A stretch of DNA of 64,000 nucleotides, from contig JAKOUW010000234.1 in assembly GCA_029782365.1 (NCBI GenBank), forward strand, positions 58,361 to 122,360, given 5' to 3'. Within the stretch, counting starts at the first letter, position 1; the number at the start of each line of letters is the position of its first letter. Both the position numbers and the translations under genes were made by a program. The DNA is from Chloroflexota bacterium. Its GTDB lineage: Bacteria > Chloroflexota > Anaerolineae > Anaerolineales > UBA4823. The notes below the pieces were generated by a model. That model did no database searches. It saw nothing but the letters and a program-made list of their open reading frames with translations, and was not told where the DNA came from. Shown here piece after piece: positions 1 to 9,400 of the stretch.

Positions 1-87
1 CAAGCTCAGCCCAATACGCTCGTAGTAACGCAGCGTATCCTGAGAAATACCATCTCGATCACTAATTTCAACCATCTTCATCGTCAT
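1..87 (-). CDS. MerR-family transcriptional regulator (N-terminal end only)
   Basis: Only the first 29 codons are inside the window; the gene runs off the left edge. The translation begins MTMKMVEISDRDGIS and continues QDTLRYYERIGLS. This is the start of a MerR winged-helix domain: the helix-turn-helix ends in the family's hallmark LRYYE-RIGL. MerR regulators bind as dimers between the -35 and -10 boxes and untwist an over-long promoter when activated. The upstream DNA holds exactly such a promoter (see the promoter entry), so autoregulation is likely. The effector domain lies outside the window, so the signal (metal, redox, drug or aldehyde) cannot be told. A second ATG two codons in is an alternative start. 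Confidence 0.85.
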   Translation of the reverse strand, partial: MTMKMVEISDRDGISQDTLRYYERIGLSL

Positions 88-100
88 ACTTCTGGAGGGT

Positions 101-131
101 AGTGTATCATCTGGAGTGGACTCCAAGTCAA
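101..131 (-). promoter_or_regulatory. MerR-type promoter with 19-bp spacer and dyad operator
   Basis: On the minus strand TTGACT (126-131) is followed by a 19-base spacer and TACACT (101-106), 14 bases before the regulator's start codon. The spacer contains a perfect inverted repeat, TGGAGT at 112-117 and ACTCCA at 120-125, separated by two bases. A 19-20 bp spacer with a central dyad is the known hallmark of promoters controlled by MerR-family proteins, so this is most simply the regulator's own operator. Confidence 0.8.
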
Positions 132-394
132 GGGTTGTCGGAAATTCATTAAAAACTAATTGTTTGGGCCGTTGAAAAAATCCCCCCCATAAGCGCCATA
201 GGTAACCAGCATAGCCTGTTATAAGAATTTGCAATGAGAACGGGCATTCAGCTTCGTTGTTACGTGATTCACCAGTCGCAAAACCAGTTTTTTGTGGCTC
301 GTAAGATTGGTTAATCTGGCACCATCATAAAAAGGACAAAATAGCTGACTCCGCAATCGTAAAATGAAGATGAATCGGCTGGCAGCAGGCCTTG
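132..394. other. Intergenic region, no gene seen
   Basis: This stretch between the MerR promoter and the end of the aspartase gene has no convincing reading frame, RNA gene or strong hairpin. It holds only AT-rich sequence and the common 3' side of the aspartase gene. Confidence 0.5.
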
Positions 395-1936
395 TTAAAT
401 TGTGCCATTCAAAGCGGCTTCTACCTCCTCAACCGTGATCGAGTGGTCATTCTGAATATGCTTCAGCAGGCCGGCTTGTGCTTTTTCGACTGCCATGTCA
501 TGGATCGTCAGGCCGCGTAATCCTGCCTCTTTGACCAGCTCGGCTCCCTGGCTGTAACCGATCAGCGGGTTCAACGCAGTAACCACAATTGGATTGTGCG
601 CCAGCCAGCCTTCTGCCCTGGCTTTGTTGGCAGTCAGGCCGTAGACAGCCCGTTCCGTAAAAACTCGCAGCGCGGCAATGGTGATGTGCATCATCTCGAA
701 AAGGTTGTGGGCGATGAGGGGCATCATGACGTTCAATTCGAGCTGGCCAGCCTGGGTTGCCAGCGCAATGGCGGTGTCAAAGCCGATCACCTGGAACATC
801 ACCATATCGAGCATTTCAGCCATGACCGGGTTGACTTTGCCTGGCATAATGCTCGAGCCGGGCTGCACCGCCGGCAGTCTAATTTCGTCCAGCCCGCTGG
901 TGGGGCCCGAAGACAGCAGGCGAAAATCGTTGGCAATGCGGATCAAGGTCAGGGCCAGGGTGCGGATGGCGGCGGAGAAAGCGACCATGTCGGCCATGGA
1001 TTGCATGGACTCGAACAGATTGTCTGAAGCAGTCAGTTGAAGGCCGGTTTGTTCAGATAACTTTTGAACCACCCGACGCTGGAATTCTGGATGTGCGTTC
1101 ACTCCAGTGCCAACAGCCGTGCCGCCGATACCCAGGCGCCTCAATCCGTCCGCAGAAAATCGAATTCGCTCCGCGTCACGTTCAACCGCTTTCGCATACG
1201 CGCCAAATTCCTGGCCCAGGCGAATCGGGACGGCGTCTTGCAGATGGGTGCGGCCCGATTTGACAATATCATCAAACTCAATGGCCTTGGCTTGCAGCGC
1301 GCCAGACAGAGTGTATACTGAACTGAGCAGTTCGTCGAGGCGCCATAAACAACCCAGGCGGATAGCGGTCGGGATGATGTCATTGGTCGATTGGGCCATA
1401 TTCACATGATCATTCGGGTGAACCAGGTAATCTCCCAGGTTTCCACCCAGGAGCCGGGTAGCGCGATTGGCGATCACCTCGTTGACGTTCATGTGGTGGC
1501 TGGTTCCAGCGCCAGCCTGGAAGGGATCAACGATGAACTGCGCATTCCACCGCCCATCTGCCACTTCTTGGGCAGCGCGCTGGATGGCCGCCGCGATTTC
1601 TGGATCCAGCAGCCCCAAATCCCGATTAACTTCAGCCGCCGCTTGTTTAATCATGCCCATCGACCAGATGAAAGCCGGGCGTGGCTTTAGCCCCGAGATC
1701 GGGAAGTTTTCGATGGCGCGTTGTGTCTGTGCGCCGTACAAGGCATGGGCAGGGACCTGGACTACACCAAGCGAGTCATGCTCAATTCGGCTGGACGAAG
1801 CCGATGGAGCGAGGGAAGTATCGTGACGAGATACTTTGCGCTTTGTGCGAAGCAGTGCACTTGCAGCCGCATTCTTGACTGCGCTTTTAGTGCTGTATTT
1901 TTTGGGTCGGGCATAAGATTTCTTTGGTTCGGTCAT
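395..1936 (-). CDS. aspA: Aspartate ammonia-lyase (class II fumarase/aspartase superfamily)
   Basis: Reversibly deaminates L-aspartate to fumarate and ammonia in the cytoplasm. The superfamily signature GSSIMPGKVNPVMAE is present, with the catalytic-loop serine, as are the upstream QAGAGTSHHMNVNEVIANRA and AQSTNDIIPTA blocks. SSGPTSGLDEI before the signature resembles aspartases more than fumarases, but class II fumarase cannot be excluded. I chose the ATG at 1936 (513 residues) because AAAGGA lies just upstream. The frame stays open to 2116, but those 60 residues resemble nothing in the family. Even from 1936 there is a Lys/Ser/Ala-rich tail of about 50 residues before the core begins at RIEHDSLG, an unusual extension. 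It stands alone and is divergent from the next gene. Confidence 0.85.
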   Translation of the reverse strand: MTEPKKSYARPKKYSTKSAVKNAAASALLRTKRKVSRHDTSLAPSASSSRIEHDSLGVVQVPAHALYGAQTQRAIENFPISGLKPRPAFIWSMGMIKQAAAEVNRDLGLLDPEIAAAIQRAAQEVADGRWNAQFIVDPFQAGAGTSHHMNVNEVIANRATRLLGGNLGDYLVHPNDHVNMAQSTNDIIPTAIRLGCLWRLDELLSSVYTLSGALQAKAIEFDDIVKSGRTHLQDAVPIRLGQEFGAYAKAVERDAERIRFSADGLRRLGIGGTAVGTGVNAHPEFQRRVVQKLSEQTGLQLTASDNLFESMQSMADMVAFSAAIRTLALTLIRIANDFRLLSSGPTSGLDEIRLPAVQPGSSIMPGKVNPVMAEMLDMVMFQVIGFDTAIALATQAGQLELNVMMPLIAHNLFEMMHITIAALRVFTERAVYGLTANKARAEGWLAHNPIVVTALNPLIGYSQGAELVKEAGLRGLTIHDMAVEKAQAGLLKHIQNDHSITVEEVEAALNGTI

Positions 1937-2205
1937 TTTCCTTTGCCTGTCGTATTTGGGGAACGCCTCCAAATACAGGCGCTTCTGCGTGTTTATTGCA
2001 TGAGTATTTATGATGACCCAATCACGCGCTTGCCTGCAGGCGCCGTTTGCAATGGATTCGATAGAATCCATGGTGCGTGCCTGGGTGGGGTAGATTGGAT
2101 ATGTTTCAAAATCCATTATATGGTAATTTTTATCTAAATAATCTTAATTAATACTGAGAGAATAGGGAATGCGATGAAAGCCAGATTTTTTTCTGGAAAT
2201 AGGAT

Positions 2206-2233
2206 AAAATCAGACTGACAACGTCTGATTTTT
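2206..2233 (+). terminator. Hairpin with T-run just before the 2259 gene
   Basis: AAAATCAGAC (2206-2215) pairs perfectly with GTCTGATTTT (2223-2232) around a 7-base loop, and a further T follows. It looks like a small intrinsic terminator reading rightward. It sits only 26 bases before the start codon of a rightward gene and inside a divergent intergenic region. It therefore either blocks readthrough or acts as an attenuator in that gene's leader. Confidence 0.5.
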
Positions 2234-2258
2234 GCCGTTATAGGAAGGAGAACGAAGG

Positions 2259-3116
2259 ATGGCCCGACAGAATGTACCGCAAAGTGCATCCCCCCGAAAT
2301 GATCAAATCTATCGTGAAACGAAATGGCTGGCTGCCTTTATCTTTCCTTTTCTGATCGCCGCTTTTGTGCTGCTGTTCTTTTGGCCGAATGACACCGGTA
2401 AGACATTCGCCTGGACAATCAAGCCATCCATGACGCCCATGATGCTGGCCTCCGCTTATATCGGCGGCGCGTATTTCTTTGTCAGTGTGATCTTCAGCAA
2501 ACGCTGGCATCAAATCAAGGTCGGCTTCTTACCGGTCACCGCCTTTGCCTCGATCCTGGGCATTGCCACCATCTTGCATTGGGACCGGTTTAACCACAGC
2601 CACATTTCTTTTTATACCTGGACGGCTCTGTATTGGACGGCGCCATTCCTGGTGATCGCTGTCTGGCTGCGCAATCGCGCCACTGACCCGCACACAGCCG
2701 ATCCTGATGATGTGGCGATTCCTGTCATCTGGCGCTGGGTAATGGGGATTGTCGGTGCGGTCACCACCCTGGTCAGTTTGTTGTTGTTTTTACAGCCCAG
2801 CCTGATGATTTCTGTCTGGCCCTGGACATTGACCCCACTGACTGCACGCGTGGTTGGGGCGATGTTTGCGCTGCCCGGTCTGGTTGGCCTGGGAATTGCC
2901 TCAGATTCCCGCTGGAGCAGCGCTGCCTTGATCTTGCGAGTCCAGGGTTTTTCGATATTATTCATTTTGATCAGTGCCGGGCGCGCCTGGCAAGATTTCA
3001 AGCCAACCAATCCGGTGACTTACCTATTTGTTGGCGGCCTGGCGTTGCTGCTGGTTGGTATCATCGCAGTTTCACTGGTGATGGACGGGCAGCGCCGCGC
3101 CGCAGGCACTCATTAG
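2259..3116 (+). CDS. Polytopic membrane protein of unknown function
   Basis: A 285-residue integral membrane protein. After about 20 polar residues I see roughly eight hydrophobic segments (for example near residues 24-42, 62-80, 90-105, 120-135, 160-178, 190-210, 225-245 and 255-277), with the short positively charged tail at the C-terminus. A canonical ribosome site (GGAAGGAG) precedes the ATG. No transporter or enzyme motif is recognised. The next gene starts 43 bases downstream in the same direction, so the two may be co-transcribed. I cannot assign a family. Confidence 0.75.
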   Translation: MARQNVPQSASPRNDQIYRETKWLAAFIFPFLIAAFVLLFFWPNDTGKTFAWTIKPSMTPMMLASAYIGGAYFFVSVIFSKRWHQIKVGFLPVTAFASILGIATILHWDRFNHSHISFYTWTALYWTAPFLVIAVWLRNRATDPHTADPDDVAIPVIWRWVMGIVGAVTTLVSLLLFLQPSLMISVWPWTLTPLTARVVGAMFALPGLVGLGIASDSRWSSAALILRVQGFSILFILISAGRAWQDFKPTNPVTYLFVGGLALLLVGIIAVSLVMDGQRRAAGTH

Positions 3117-3159
3117 GCTCGGCAGTTTGCTGCCAAAGGAGTTTATTCAGGAGGTCGCA

Positions 3160-4101
3160 TTGGAATATCGTCAGCTAGGCAAATCAGGTATCAAGGTTTC
3201 AGCCATCGGCCTGGGCACCAATCGTTTTGGCTCCGAGGCTGTATCCCAGGCAGAAGTCAACAACATGTTGGACGCCGCGTTGGATCTGGGTATCAACTTC
3301 ATCGATACTGCCGATGTGTACACTGGCGGGCAGTCGGAGACGACCCTGGGCACGGCGCTCAAAGGGCGCTGGCAGCGGGCGGTGCTGGCAACCAAGGTGT
3401 TCCATGCCACCGGTGAAGGTCCCAACGACCGCGGCGCCTCTCGTTACCACATCCAGAATGGAGTGGAAGCCAGCCTGAGGCGTCTGCAAAGCGATCACAT
3501 CGACGTGTACTACCTGCACCGTTGGGATGAGACCGCCCCCATTGAAGAGAGCCTGCGCGCCCTGGATGACCTGGTGCGCAGCGGCAAAGTGCGCTATTTG
3601 GGTGCCTCCAACTACGCCTCCTGGCAGATCGCCAGAGCAAATCTGCTGGCGGAATATCATGACCTGACCGCTTTCAGTGTGCTCCAGTCGCATTACCATC
3701 TTTTGGAACGCGGCGTTGAAAGGGAAGTCCTGCCGTACTGCGCCGCCAACGGAGTCGGGTTCGTGCCGTATTTCCCCCTGGCGGGCGGCTTTCTGACCGG
3801 CAAATACAAGCGAAGCCAGCCTGCCCCGGCGGGGTCGCGCGGCGAAAGCAGTGCCTATGTCAAAGGCTACATGACTGATAAAAACTACACCGCCGTCGAG
3901 AAACTTGAGTCCTGGAGCCTGGAACACGACCATCCGTTGGCTGAGCTGGCCGAAGCCTGGCTGCTGGCCCAACCCGCGGTCTGCTCCGTGATCTCAGGCG
4001 CAACCCGCGTGGAGCAAATTCAGGCTAACGTGCGCGGTGTGGAGTGGAAATTATCCGCCGAAGATATGGCTGAGGTTAACTCTATCCTGGACAGCGCCTG
4101 A
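3160..4101 (+). CDS. Aldo/keto reductase (TTG start)
   Basis: An NADPH-dependent (alpha/beta)8-barrel oxidoreductase of the aldo/keto reductase superfamily. It starts YRQLGKSGIKVSAIGLGTN, and the catalytic tetrad is visible: Asp and Tyr in FIDTADVYTGGQSE, Lys in LATKVF and His in YYLHRWD. A C-terminal segment with ISGATRVEQIQANV provides the cofactor-binding end. The start is set at TTG 3160 because CAGGAGGT lies eight bases upstream; the open frame before it (from 3127) adds only 11 residues and overlaps the ribosome site. That gives 313 residues, normal for the family. The substrate is unknown. It ends before a strong terminator shared with the convergent cytochrome gene. Confidence 0.88.
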   Translation: MEYRQLGKSGIKVSAIGLGTNRFGSEAVSQAEVNNMLDAALDLGINFIDTADVYTGGQSETTLGTALKGRWQRAVLATKVFHATGEGPNDRGASRYHIQNGVEASLRRLQSDHIDVYYLHRWDETAPIEESLRALDDLVRSGKVRYLGASNYASWQIARANLLAEYHDLTAFSVLQSHYHLLERGVEREVLPYCAANGVGFVPYFPLAGGFLTGKYKRSQPAPAGSRGESSAYVKGYMTDKNYTAVEKLESWSLEHDHPLAELAEAWLLAQPAVCSVISGATRVEQIQANVRGVEWKLSAEDMAEVNSILDSA

Positions 4102-4168
4102 TTTTACTCGCCAGCCGGCCCATGCTTTTTCTAGATGAACTTTTAATGCTCTCAGCAGCCACCCAAAA

Positions 4169-4207
4169 CATCAAAAACCCCCGCTTCTAAGGCGGGGGTT
4201 TTTGATG
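4169..4207. terminator. Bidirectional intrinsic terminator
   Basis: A perfect 16-bp stem (4169-4184 with 4192-4207) with a 7-base loop, GC-rich at the tip and with A5/T5 tracts within the outer stem, so it reads as a terminator on both strands. It separates the convergent aldo/keto reductase and cytochrome c genes. Confidence 0.93.
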
Positions 4208-4218
4208 TTGAAAAAAGG

Positions 4219-4680
4219 TTACTTTTTATTCAAGCTGATGATATAGGCGATCACATCGGCGATTTGCTGCGGGGTGAGAGTCTTTTGGTCACCCCAGGCG
4301 GCCATTACTTTGTCCGGGCTGGTGCCTTCGGGAGTTGATCCATGCTCAATGAAAAGATCCAGATTGGCGGCGAAGACTTTTGGATCTTTGTCGGCGATGG
4401 TTTCGTCGATCGGATTCAAGGCCGGCACGGTGCCATCGGTGGAACCGGCATTGTCCACCCCGCCTTTGCCCTGCTCGCCGTGGCATTTGACGCAGTTATC
4501 GGTAAAGATTTTTGCGCCCGAAGTGGCATCGCCGGTCAGGGCCAGCGCCGGGCCGGTATCTCCCGGGTTGGAAGGCTTGGCCGAATTCGGCGAGGGTGTC
4601 GCTGTGCCCGAACTGCAGGCTGCCAGCAGCAATGCCAGCGCTATAAACAATGCACCCAGAACGAACCATTTCTTTGACAT
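4219..4680 (-). CDS. Cytochrome c lipoprotein
   Basis: A 153-residue membrane-anchored electron carrier on the outer face of the cytoplasmic membrane. It has a lipoprotein signal peptide with lipobox LLAAC (Cys22), then a Ser/Thr/Pro linker to about residue 45. A single class I cytochrome c domain follows with one heme site C63-VK-C66-H67. The likely distal ligand is Met126 in KVMAAWG, and the final helix (PQQIADVIAYIISL) is the usual C-terminal helix. The DNCVKCHGEQGKGG pattern is typical of small mono-heme cytochromes. An AGGAGA ribosome site precedes the ATG. No oxidase or reductase partner lies nearby, so its redox partners are unknown. Confidence 0.9.
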   Translation of the reverse strand: MSKKWFVLGALFIALALLLAACSSGTATPSPNSAKPSNPGDTGPALALTGDATSGAKIFTDNCVKCHGEQGKGGVDNAGSTDGTVPALNPIDETIADKDPKVFAANLDLFIEHGSTPEGTSPDKVMAAWGDQKTLTPQQIADVIAYIISLNKK

Positions 4681-4842
4681 TTCTTCTCCTTTGGGGCTGT
4701 TGAACGCTCAGCCCACGGAACACACTAATCTGCTATTCTAAGCCCGATTAGTCAAAAAAGACCGTTCTGGATGAGATAATATTAATCATCGAATCTTTCA
4801 TGGTATGATCGTACCGGTATTTCTGCTGCAACCACACTAGCT

Positions 4843-6306
4843 ATGACCTCACCGCATAAAACTTCTCTCCTCTGGACCAGGCTGCTTGTGTGGGCCGGCC
4901 TGCTCTCCCTGGCAGCCCCCGCAGCGTTGCTGGCTTACCTGGGCACTTTTACCCGCCTGTACGCAGACGATTACTGCGCCGCCTGGGTGATCCGTTCAAT
5001 GGGCGCCTGGCAGTCGCTGGTATTCTGGTACACCACCTGGGCTGGTCGATACACTTCCATCCTGCTGATCGGCTTGCAGAGCCTGGGTTGGGCGGCGGCG
5101 GCGCGCCTGCTGCCGGCGCTTCTGCTGGTCGCCTGGCTGGCAGCCCTGGGTTGGGCGGCAAACCAGGCCCTGGCCCTGTTGCGCCCAAACGCTGCGCCGG
5201 CCTTGGAAGGATCGCACCTGCCGCTGGCTGGCGGCGCGGCTCTGCTGGTGGTGGTCAGCACGTTCTCATTAGCGCCGAATTTGTTCCAATCCTTTTACTG
5301 GCAAAGCGCCAGCGCGGCTTATACCTATCCGCTGATTCTGCTGGCCGTCCAGGCCGGCTGGCTGCTGCGCCAGGTGCGCCGGCCGGCAGGCTGGGGCGGG
5401 GTATTGGGTTTTGCACTGCTATCCTGGCTGAACGGCGGTTTCTCCGAGGTGTTCAGCGCCGTCCAGGTAGCGCTGTTTGGCATGCTGTGCCTGGCGCTTG
5501 GCCTGTTGGCGAGCCGTGACCTGCGCCAGCGCCTTTGGCCCTTCGCCATTGCTGGCCTGGCGGCCGCCGCTCTAGGCATGCTGGTGATGTTCCTGGCGCC
5601 GGGTAACCAGGCGCGTTCGGCGGCCAACGCGGCCGGCGAGGCCGCCCAGGGTGTGCATGCCCTGGCGCCGCTGCTGGCTTTGTCTTTGAAATATGCCTTC
5701 AAAACCGGCCTGAGCCTGGGTGCATACGGGCGTTGGACCTTTGTGCTGCTGGCGGCTGTTGGCTGCGCCGCTGGTTGGGGGCTGGCTGACCAAAATGCTG
5801 GCCGACCCGGTTGGAAGTCATTTGTTATGTTGGTCTGCCTGCCAGTCGTCTGTTACAGCCTCGTTGTGGCGGCCAGCGCTCCGGCTGTGTACGCTTTGAG
5901 CTCAGACCTCGACCCACGCGCTCAGGTGATCCCACTGTATTTCATACTGCTCACCGTCCTGGTGTGCGCAGGCCTATTGGGTTGGCAGGCCAGGGCCTAT
6001 TTTCACAGGCTGCCGGGCTGGCTGCTGGCGGCAGCCGCGCTGGGCTTGCTGGCGGGGATGATCGGCTTTTCGGCTTGGTCAGCGCAAAAATCGCTGCGCG
6101 CCCTGCCCGATTACCAGGCTCAGGCCCAGGCCTGGGACCAGCGTGATGCTGAACTGCAGCGCCTGCGCAGCAGCGGCGCAGGGTCGGTCGAAGCCCCCGG
6201 CCTGCCGAGCTGGCAGGGGCTGCAGGACTTGCGGGTTGAAGCGGATTTCTGGGTGAATGACTGCATGGCCAAGGCGTACAATTTGCAGTCGATCCGTGGC
6301 AAATAG
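4843..6306 (+). CDS. DUF6056-like polytopic membrane protein
   Basis: A 487-residue very hydrophobic protein with around eleven predicted membrane segments. The first external loop has the conserved-looking RLYADDYCAAW followed by WYTTWAGRY. This acidic DDYC plus WxGRY arrangement is what I associate with the DUF6056 family and with GT-C-like membrane glycosyltransferases, whose catalytic acid pair sits in the first loop. The last 70 residues are soluble and carry the tail. A sugar-transfer or envelope role is inference only. Base composition is notably GC-rich with Ala/Leu/Gly runs. It is followed by a short gap and the convergent giant secreted protein. Confidence 0.65.
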   Translation: MTSPHKTSLLWTRLLVWAGLLSLAAPAALLAYLGTFTRLYADDYCAAWVIRSMGAWQSLVFWYTTWAGRYTSILLIGLQSLGWAAAARLLPALLLVAWLAALGWAANQALALLRPNAAPALEGSHLPLAGGAALLVVVSTFSLAPNLFQSFYWQSASAAYTYPLILLAVQAGWLLRQVRRPAGWGGVLGFALLSWLNGGFSEVFSAVQVALFGMLCLALGLLASRDLRQRLWPFAIAGLAAAALGMLVMFLAPGNQARSAANAAGEAAQGVHALAPLLALSLKYAFKTGLSLGAYGRWTFVLLAAVGCAAGWGLADQNAGRPGWKSFVMLVCLPVVCYSLVVAASAPAVYALSSDLDPRAQVIPLYFILLTVLVCAGLLGWQARAYFHRLPGWLLAAAALGLLAGMIGFSAWSAQKSLRALPDYQAQAQAWDQRDAELQRLRSSGAGSVEAPGLPSWQGLQDLRVEADFWVNDCMAKAYNLQSIRGK

Positions 6307-6439
6307 AAACTGGCGTGTCCGCCAGTGCGACTGCTCACGGCTATGGCGGAAGGCTGCAATCCAGTATGGGGTGTGCTGTGAAGTGCGGCCTCCAGCACAC
6401 CCCCAAGAATTCCCCTTTCAAAAGGCTAGGGTCAGCCGT

Positions 6440-9400
6440 TTATTTCCTCAAGAAGAGATACAGCGTGTAGAGCGGTTTGACCACAAACGGCAGCGAACTG
6501 GACAGGCCGCCGCCGGGCGGCGGGTTGGTGACGCTGATGCTCAGCGAGCCAGGCATGAGCAGGTCGCTGCCCAAGATGAGCACCTGCAGGTGGGTGCCAT
6601 CGACAAAAGTGGTCGGGCGGCTGGCGCCGTTCACCAGGACGCTGGCCCCCTCAATAAAATTGCTGCCGCTGACCGTGATCAGCGCCTGCTGGCTGGCGGC
6701 TCCATGCGACCAGACCCAGGTGGGGTTGAGCGCTGTGATGGTGGGGGCTGGGTTTTCGCCTGGCGCGGCGATCTGGAAGGCGGATGCGTTAGAAACGGTC
6801 GAGCCGTTCGCCACGCTGACACTGCCCAGGCCGGGCTGGCCTACATCGCTCGCCAGCAGGGTCACCGTCAGGTGCGCACCGCTCACATAACTGGTAGTGC
6901 GATTCTGACCGTTCCAGCGGACGATGCTGGTGTTGGCAAACCCCGCGCCGTACACGTCGACGATGAGGGTGGCGTTCGGCGCCACGCTGCCGGCTACAAC
7001 GCTCTGCGGCGCCAGGTGATCGATCGAAGGCACCGGCGATTGTAAGGCGCTCAAGACCACGAAATTGAGCGCGTTGTGCGATGCGCCGCCTCCCGGCAGT
7101 GGGTTGATCACCAGCACCGGGTAAGCGCCGGGTGTGGCAATATCCGCCTGGCTGAGGGTGAACTTTAATGTAGTGCTGTCCACGTACGTGGTGGCGTGAT
7201 TTGCACCGTTGAACTCAACCACAGAGCCGGGCAGAAAGTCCGAGCCTTTGACCGTCACGCCGGTCGCCCGGCTGTTGGGCAGCAGGGAACCCGGCAGCAG
7301 GCTGGTGAGCGTGGCTTTCGGGTTGATTTTTTGCATTTCGACCACTGCATTGTCTGTCCAGGCGGCAGTGAGCAGCATCTGGCCATCCGGGCTCATGGCG
7401 GTATCGCGCGCACCATCCAGGGCGGGTTGGCCGGCGCCGTTGCGTTGATTGATCGTTTCCAGGGTCAGCAGGCCGGTTGATGGGTCTCGCTCGAAAGTAG
7501 TCACAGCCTTATCGTTAAAACTGCTGGTGAAAACGTGCGAACCATCGGGAGTGATGGTGATGCCGCTGATGCCGCTGAAGGCATACAAGCCGGTCACGCC
7601 GTCAAGCAGGACCTGAGCCAGAGAAAGTGTACCTGTGGTGCTGCGCCGGAAAGCCAGAACACTGGAACTGTACGTGCTGGCGACATAGACGAAGCTGCCA
7701 TCCGGGCTGATTGTCAGTTGGAATGCGCCCTTCAAACCGTTGAGCGGGAAGATGCAAATATAGGGCTGGTCCACGCAGTCGCCCTGGTAGCGCGCCTGGA
7801 TGCGGCTCAACGAACCATCAAAGGGATTGCGCTTCAAAACCACCACCCGACCCGTTGTCGAATTGGCATAAGCGGTCACATACAGGTTCTGGCCATCCGG
7901 AGAGACTTTTAAACCGTGCGCGCCGTTAAGATCAGTGTGGCTGAATGCTCCGATATACTGGTAGCTGCCGTTGGCGTTGCGCCGGATGATGCCGACGCTG
8001 CCGTTCGAAGAAACGTAGACGTAATTGCCGTCCGGGCTGACTGCTACGCCGTAGGCGCCGCTCAGGCCAGTCACGCCGCTTACGCCATCTTTGAAAGTGT
8101 AGAGGTGAGCGAGAGCGCCGTTCGTTTGATCAACCACGAAAATTTGCAGGGAGCTGCTCAACTGCGAAGCCACGAAAACACGCGTGCCGTCTGGAGAGAC
8201 GGCCAGCAGGCGGGCGCCGACCAGGTCTGCGTTGCTGACATGGCTGCGGTTGGCGTACAGCGGCAAACCGCCCAGGCTGGTCTGGCCCATGGTCATCACC
8301 TGGCCGCCGGTGTAACTGGTCACAAAGGCAAAGCGGCTGTCGGGGCTGAAAGCCACGCCGTATGGGTTGGTGAACCCAACCGGCAGCAAAATCGAGAGGT
8401 AGCTCGTACCGGGCTGGGCCAGATAGGGGGTGGGCACGGGCTTTCCCTGGCACACCAGGTTGTAGGTAGCCTGGTTTGATGTGCTGTCGTTGGTGGCCAG
8501 GCTCAGGGTAGCGGTGCGCACGCCAATATCGCTGGGAGAGCACAAGATATTCACCGTCTGGTCTGCGCCGCCGGAAGGCAGGTTTAGGGGGAAGGGAGTG
8601 AGAACCTGGAAATCGCCAGGATTGTCTCCTCCCAGTGTTGGGGTTGAAACTGCCAGGGATGCATTGCCTGTATTGTGGATTTTAAAGACGGCGTTGGATG
8701 AGCTGCCAAGCAAGGTGTCTGGGAACGTGATCGTCGCGCCGGGGGCGGGAACCGAGCTGTAACCCGGGCTGGGCACGGCTTTGGATTCGCAGGTCAGGTT
8801 ATACTGCACAGCCAGGTTGTCTGCATCGTTGCTGGCGAAGGTCAGCGTGGCGCTGCGTGTGCCGACCGCAGTTGGGATGCAGGTCAGCTTGATGGATACG
8901 GTCTGTTTGGGGAAGATCGTCTGTGGGAAAGAAGTTGTGATGCCAAAATCGCCGGGGTAGGCGCCGCCTTTGACCGGGTTTGAGACCAACAGGTTGATAT
9001 CTCCGGTGTTGGTCATGCTGAAGACGGCCGTCGTGGCGACATTCACCTGGGTGACGCCAAAATCGACCGGTCCGGGCTTGACCGGAGTGGAACTGAAGCC
9101 GGGCTTGGCTGTGTCTTTTTCGAAGCTTCCGATATCGCAAATCGATGAGCCGTTGCCATCGCCATCTTTGGGCCGCGATTTGCCGCGCTGATCTTCATCG
9201 TTCACCGGCGCCTTGGAGCAAATGGTCGGGTCACCAGCGTCAATGGCTGCGCTGCCAACCAGCAGCTTTTGAGTGAGCAAGGAACTGAGCGGGCCGCCGT
9301 TGAAACCGGGTGTGTCCAGGTTGGCAATCCCACTGCTGATATCCCCAGCGGCGGAGAATCCGCAGGTTGTGCCGCTGTCCAGGTTATGACCGAGCGATTG

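Noticed and set aside
1937..2116. N-terminal extension of the aspartase frame to 2116
   Set aside because: Lacks a ribosome site and any resemblance to the family; the ATG at 1936 has one.
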